Of a stretch of 58,592 bases of DNA, positions 55,198-58,592 are shown piece by piece. Origin of the DNA: Fibrobacteria bacterium (GTDB taxonomy: Bacteria > Fibrobacterota > Fibrobacteria > UBA11236); contig JANYDA010000024.1 in assembly GCA_025360005.1 (NCBI GenBank), forward strand, positions 1 through 58,592. Direction: 5' to 3'. The notes under the pieces were generated by a model. It had not been told where the DNA came from. It searched no databases and saw nothing but the letters and a program-made list of their open reading frames with translations. Numbering within the stretch: the stretch's first letter is position 1; every line of letters begins with the position of its first letter. The position numbers were made by a program, and so were the translations under genes.

Positions 55198-58100
55198 ATG
55201 TTCCGCAAAGTCCTCATCGCCAACCGCGGCGAAATCGCATGCCGCATCGCGCGCACGCTGCGCAAAATGGGGATAGCTTCCGTGGCGGTCTACTCGGAAG
55301 CGGATGCGGGATCCCTGCATGTCGCCGCTTGCGACGAAGCCCATTGCATCGGACCGGCGCAGCCGGCCGCCTCCTATCTGGACGCGGAAAAGATCCTGGC
55401 CGCCGCCCGCGCCTCGGGAGCGGAGGCCATCCATCCCGGCTACGGGTTCCTGAGCGAGAACGCCGCCTTCGCCGAGGCCTGCGCCGAGGCCGACATCGTT
55501 TTCATAGGCCCTACTCCCGCGCACATGCGCGGCTTTGGGCTCAAGCATACCGCGCGCGCGCTGGCGGAAAAAAGCGGGGTGCCGCTCCTGCCCGGCACCG
55601 GCCTCCTGGCGGACGCGGGCGAAGCCGCGGCCCAGGGGGAACGCATAGGTTACCCCGTGATGCTGAAGAGCACGGCCGGAGGCGGCGGCATCGGCATGCA
55701 AGTGGTCAAGGATGGGAGGGAGTTGGCCGCCGCCTGGGAATCGGTAAGCCGTTTGAGCCAAAGCAACTTCAAGCATGGCGGCATCTACCTGGAGAAGTAC
55801 GTGGGCAGGGCCCGCCACGTAGAGGTGCAAATCTTCGGAGACGGCCGCGGCAAGGTGCTGGCCCTGGGCGAGCGCGATTGTTCGGCGCAACGCCGCAACC
55901 AGAAGGTGTTGGAAGAGACCCCAGCGCCCGGCTTGGCCCCCGCCTTGCGGCAAGCCCTGCATGCGGCGGCCGTGCGGCTGGGGGAAACCGCGGCCTACCA
56001 AAGCGCCGGCACGGTGGAATTCGTCTTGGACGCGGATGCGGTTGCGGCCATCGCGGTGAATGCGGATCCGGACGCGGCTTTGGCCGGTTATTATTTCCTG
56101 GAAGTCAACACGCGCTTGCAAGTGGAGCATGGCGTCACCGAAGCGGTTTGCGGCATCGATCTGGTGGAATGGATGATCCGGCAGGCGGCAGGCGAATTGG
56201 CCGGATTGGAATCGCTTCGGCCCAAGGCCCAAGGCCATTCCATCCAAGCCCGCGTGTATGCGGAAAACCCGCGCCTGGATTTCCGTCCCAGCGCCGGCCT
56301 ATTGACCGAGGTTGCCTTCCCGGCCGGCATCCGCGTCGACACCTGGGTGGGGCGCGGTAGCGAAGTCTCCCCTTTCTACGATCCCTTGCTCGCGAAAATC
56401 ATCGTCACGGGCGCGGACCGCAAGCAGGCCTTGGCCGCCATGGAAAAGGCCCTGGTGGCCACGCGTTTGTACGGCATCGAGACCAATCTGGAATTCCTCC
56501 GCGCGGTCACGGCCTCGCCCGTCTTCGCCCAAGGCCGCATGACCACGCGGGAACTCGCCGGTTTCAACTATGCTTCCGCTACCGTGGATGTCCTGGCTCC
56601 GGGCCCGCAAACCACCCTCCAGGATTATCCCGGCCGCATCGGTTTTTGGAACGTGGGCGTACCGCCTTCCGGCCCCTTCGACTCCCTATCCTTCCGGCTG
56701 GGAAATCGCCTGTTGGAAAATCCCGAGGATGCGGCCGGATTGGAAATCACGGTTGCGGGGCCTTCCCTGCGCTTCAACCGCGCATGCTCCGCCGTCCTCA
56801 CCGGCGCCGCCCTCAAGGCGGAATTGACCGGGCCCCAGGGTAACCGGGAGGTTTCCCCCTGGATCCCTTTCCTCATTCCCGCCGGCGGCTTGCTCAAGCT
56901 TGGCGCGATTGCGGGCGCGGGCATGCGCGCCTATCTTTGCGTGCAGGGAGGCTTCGACGCTCCATTGTACATGGGCAGCCGATCCACTTTCACCTTGGGG
57001 AATTTCGGCGGCCACGCGGGCCGGACGTTGCGGGCCGGGGATGTGCTCCATCTGCATGCGAACACGCCCGATATGGCTACGCTTGGCGCCTCGTCCCCCC
57101 AACCCGCCCAACTGGCTGCCTCCCTGCGCCCGGCCTTTACCAGCGCCTGGGAAATCGGCGTGCTCTACGGCCCGCACGGCGCGCCCGATTATTTCGCCCC
57201 GGGCGACATCGAAATGTTCTTCGCCATGGCCTGGGAAGTCCACTACAACTCCAACCGCACCGGGATCCGCCTGATGGGCCCTAAGCCCGCTTGGGCCAGG
57301 CCTGATGGGGGCGAGGCCGGTTTGCATCCCTCCAACATCCATGACAATGCCTACGCCATCGGCGCCGTGGACTTCACCGGGGATATGCCCATTCTGCTGG
57401 GTCCCGACGGTCCCAGTCTGGGCGGGTTCGTCTGCCCCGCCACCATCGCGCAGGCCGAACTCTGGAAAATGGGGCAGCTCAAGCCGGGCGATACCATCCG
57501 CTTCCGGAAATTGTCCCTCGATCAGGCGCGGACTGCGGAGCAGGCCCAGGAACACCTGATCCGCCATTTACGGAACGCCTCCGCGGCCCATCCGCTGCGC
57601 GCCGAACCCCATTCCGGCAGCACGGGCGGCGGCGAGAGCGCCGATCGCGGCGAAAACTCCGGCTACCGGGATCCCTTCGGTCCGGATCGCAACGTTCTTC
57701 ACCATATTCCCGCGCGCAATGGCAACCTGGAAGTCCGCTACCGCCGTTCCGGCGATCGCAACATCCTGGTCGAATACGGGCCTACCGTTCTCGATCTCAA
57801 TCTGCGCTTCCGCGCCCATGCTTTGATGGTGTACCTGCAAACGCTTCGGCTTCCCGGCGTGCTCGATCTCACCCCCGGCATCCGATCCCTGCAAATCCAT
57901 TTCGACGGGCGCGTGCTCGCCATGGAGAAACTGCTCCGTACCCTGATCGAAGCGGAAAGCCGATTGCCCGCCATCGACGATATGGAACTGGACACCCGCA
58001 TCGTGTACATGCCGTTGTCCTGGGATGACGAAGCCATCCACGCGGTGATACGGAAGTACATGCAGTCCGTGCGCGCCGACGCGCCCTGGTGCCCCAGCAA

Positions 58101-58592
58101 TATCGAGTTCATCCGCCGCATCAACGGGTTGGATTCCATCGCCGACGTTTACAAGACCGTGTTTGAAGCCGATTACCTGGTGATGGGCCTGGGGGACGTC
58201 TATCTGGGCGCGCCCGTGGCCACCCCCCTGGATCCGCGCCACCGCCTGGTCACCACCAAGTACAACCCCGCCCGCACCTGGACCGTGGACAACGTGGTAG
58301 GCATCGGCGGCGCCTATATGTGCATTTACGGAATGGAGGGCCCGGGCGGCTATCAGCTCTTCGGCCGCACCGCGCAGGTATGGAACACCTACCGGCAAAC
58401 CGCCGAGTTCCGCGACGGCAAGCCGTGGCTGCTGCGCTTCTTCGATCAAACCCGTTTCTTCCCCGTTAGCGGCAAAGAATTGCAGGAGTTCCGTTCCGCT
58501 TTCATCCGCGGGGAGGCCTCCCTGAAAATAGAGCCGCATGTTTTCCGGCTCAGGGATTATAACCGCTTCCTGCGCGACAATGCCGGGGATAT
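55198..58592 (+). CDS. uca: Urea carboxylase / guanidine carboxylase-type biotin enzyme (3' end outside the window)
   Basis: 1131 codons are visible from the ATG at 55198. The biotin carboxylase part starts VLIANRGEIACRIARTLRKMGI, with HPGYGFLSENAAFAEAC, the Gly-rich loop KSTAGGGGIGMQVVKD and FLEVNTRLQVEHGVTE. From about residue 465 the KipA-like domain begins (VLAPGPQTTLQDYPGRIGFWNVGVPPSGPFDSLSFRLGN). The KipI-like domain (VEYGPTVLDLNLRFRAHAL) follows at about 855, then RHRLVTTKYNPARTW. The C-terminal biotin carrier domain with its MKM lysine would lie outside. The domain order is that of urea carboxylase (about 1200 residues). With the DUF1989 genes next to it, guanidine carboxylase activity is possible; substrate-specificity residues were not compared. 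Confidence 0.93.
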   Translation, partial: MFRKVLIANRGEIACRIARTLRKMGIASVAVYSEADAGSLHVAACDEAHCIGPAQPAASYLDAEKILAAARASGAEAIHPGYGFLSENAAFAEACAEADIVFIGPTPAHMRGFGLKHTARALAEKSGVPLLPGTGLLADAGEAAAQGERIGYPVMLKSTAGGGGIGMQVVKDGRELAAAWESVSRLSQSNFKHGGIYLEKYVGRARHVEVQIFGDGRGKVLALGERDCSAQRRNQKVLEETPAPGLAPALRQALHAAAVRLGETAAYQSAGTVEFVLDADAVAAIAVNADPDAALAGYYFLEVNTRLQVEHGVTEAVCGIDLVEWMIRQAAGELAGLESLRPKAQGHSIQARVYAENPRLDFRPSAGLLTEVAFPAGIRVDTWVGRGSEVSPFYDPLLAKIIVTGADRKQALAAMEKALVATRLYGIETNLEFLRAVTASPVFAQGRMTTRELAGFNYASATVDVLAPGPQTTLQDYPGRIGFWNVGVPPSGPFDSLSFRLGNRLLENPEDAAGLEITVAGPSLRFNRACSAVLTGAALKAELTGPQGNREVSPWIPFLIPAGGLLKLGAIAGAGMRAYLCVQGGFDAPLYMGSRSTFTLGNFGGHAGRTLRAGDVLHLHANTPDMATLGASSPQPAQLAASLRPAFTSAWEIGVLYGPHGAPDYFAPGDIEMFFAMAWEVHYNSNRTGIRLMGPKPAWARPDGGEAGLHPSNIHDNAYAIGAVDFTGDMPILLGPDGPSLGGFVCPATIAQAELWKMGQLKPGDTIRFRKLSLDQARTAEQAQEHLIRHLRNASAAHPLRAEPHSGSTGGGESADRGENSGYRDPFGPDRNVLHHIPARNGNLEVRYRRSGDRNILVEYGPTVLDLNLRFRAHALMVYLQTLRLPGVLDLTPGIRSLQIHFDGRVLAMEKLLRTLIEAESRLPAIDDMELDTRIVYMPLSWDDEAIHAVIRKYMQSVRADAPWCPSNIEFIRRINGLDSIADVYKTVFEADYLVMGLGDVYLGAPVATPLDPRHRLVTTKYNPARTWTVDNVVGIGGAYMCIYGMEGPGGYQLFGRTAQVWNTYRQTAEFRDGKPWLLRFFDQTRFFPVSGKELQEFRSAFIRGEASLKIEPHVFRLRDYNRFLRDNAGD

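Noticed and set aside
54667-56247. A 526-codon minus-strand frame opposite the DUF1989 and carboxylase genes
   Set aside because: The plus strand has unmistakable conserved domains; this frame has no motif.

Overview
The window reads as one contig of a GC-rich, Gram-negative bacterium, probably from the Fibrobacterota/FCB side of the tree. The grounds are a gingipain-like C25 protease with a C-terminal FlgD-like/type IX-type sorting module, secreted repeat proteins ending in the coiled-coil tail common in Bacteroidota and Fibrobacterota, a long-form IspG, GTP-dependent PEP carboxykinase and Lnt. This placement is inference. No phage, insertion sequence or CRISPR array is visible.

Layout. 1-9.65 kb (minus): four secreted proteins in overlapping frames (two repeat-rich fibre-like proteins, a 1.6-1.63 k-residue RHS/SpvB-like protein and a partial carbohydrate-binding-like protein), less GC-rich than the rest and preceded by about 0.8 kb of AT-rich, gene-poor DNA. 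10.5-13.1 kb (minus): rpsA with a clear terminator, and cmk. 13.2-21.4 kb (plus): a small exported protein, the C25 protease, rsmI and lnt. 21.4-28.1 kb (minus): a housekeeping run ispG-trmJ-mutarotase-like-recO-gluQ-panB-acidic protein. 28.3-35.7 kb (plus): a TetR-controlled export operon (TetR, TolC, HlyD lipoprotein, two ABC ATPases, two ABC-2 permeases), comparable to the CecR/YbhGFSR system of enterobacteria but with its own TolC and a split ATPase. 35.7-47.4 kb: mixed functions (TPR-like lipoprotein, MCE/MlaD protein, DUF1080 protein, three unknowns, pckG, GAF protein, TlpA-like protein, 2-hydroxyacid dehydrogenase, DUF445, tRNA-Asn).

47.5-58.6 kb is a nitrogen-acquisition island. Divergent arms carry allophanate hydrolase plus a TauE/SafE-type permease on one side, and on the other a NitT/TauT-type ABC importer, two DUF1989 urea-carboxylase-associated proteins and a urea-carboxylase-type enzyme that runs off the right edge. 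The two DUF1989 proteins (known elsewhere as carboxyguanidine deiminase subunits) suggest that guanidine, rather than only urea, is the substrate: carboxylation, deimination to allophanate, then hydrolysis to ammonia and CO2. Upstream of the importer there is a near-consensus sigma-54 promoter and, further up, an interleaved double inverted repeat that may be an activator site or an RNA pseudoknot.

Other regulatory observations: a perfect 16-bp palindrome over the -10 box and start codon of tetR, with promoter spacing that implies a leaderless message; similar leaderless-looking starts at rsmI and the MCE gene; an AT-rich inverted repeat inside the export operon, with a relative inside the nitrogen operon.
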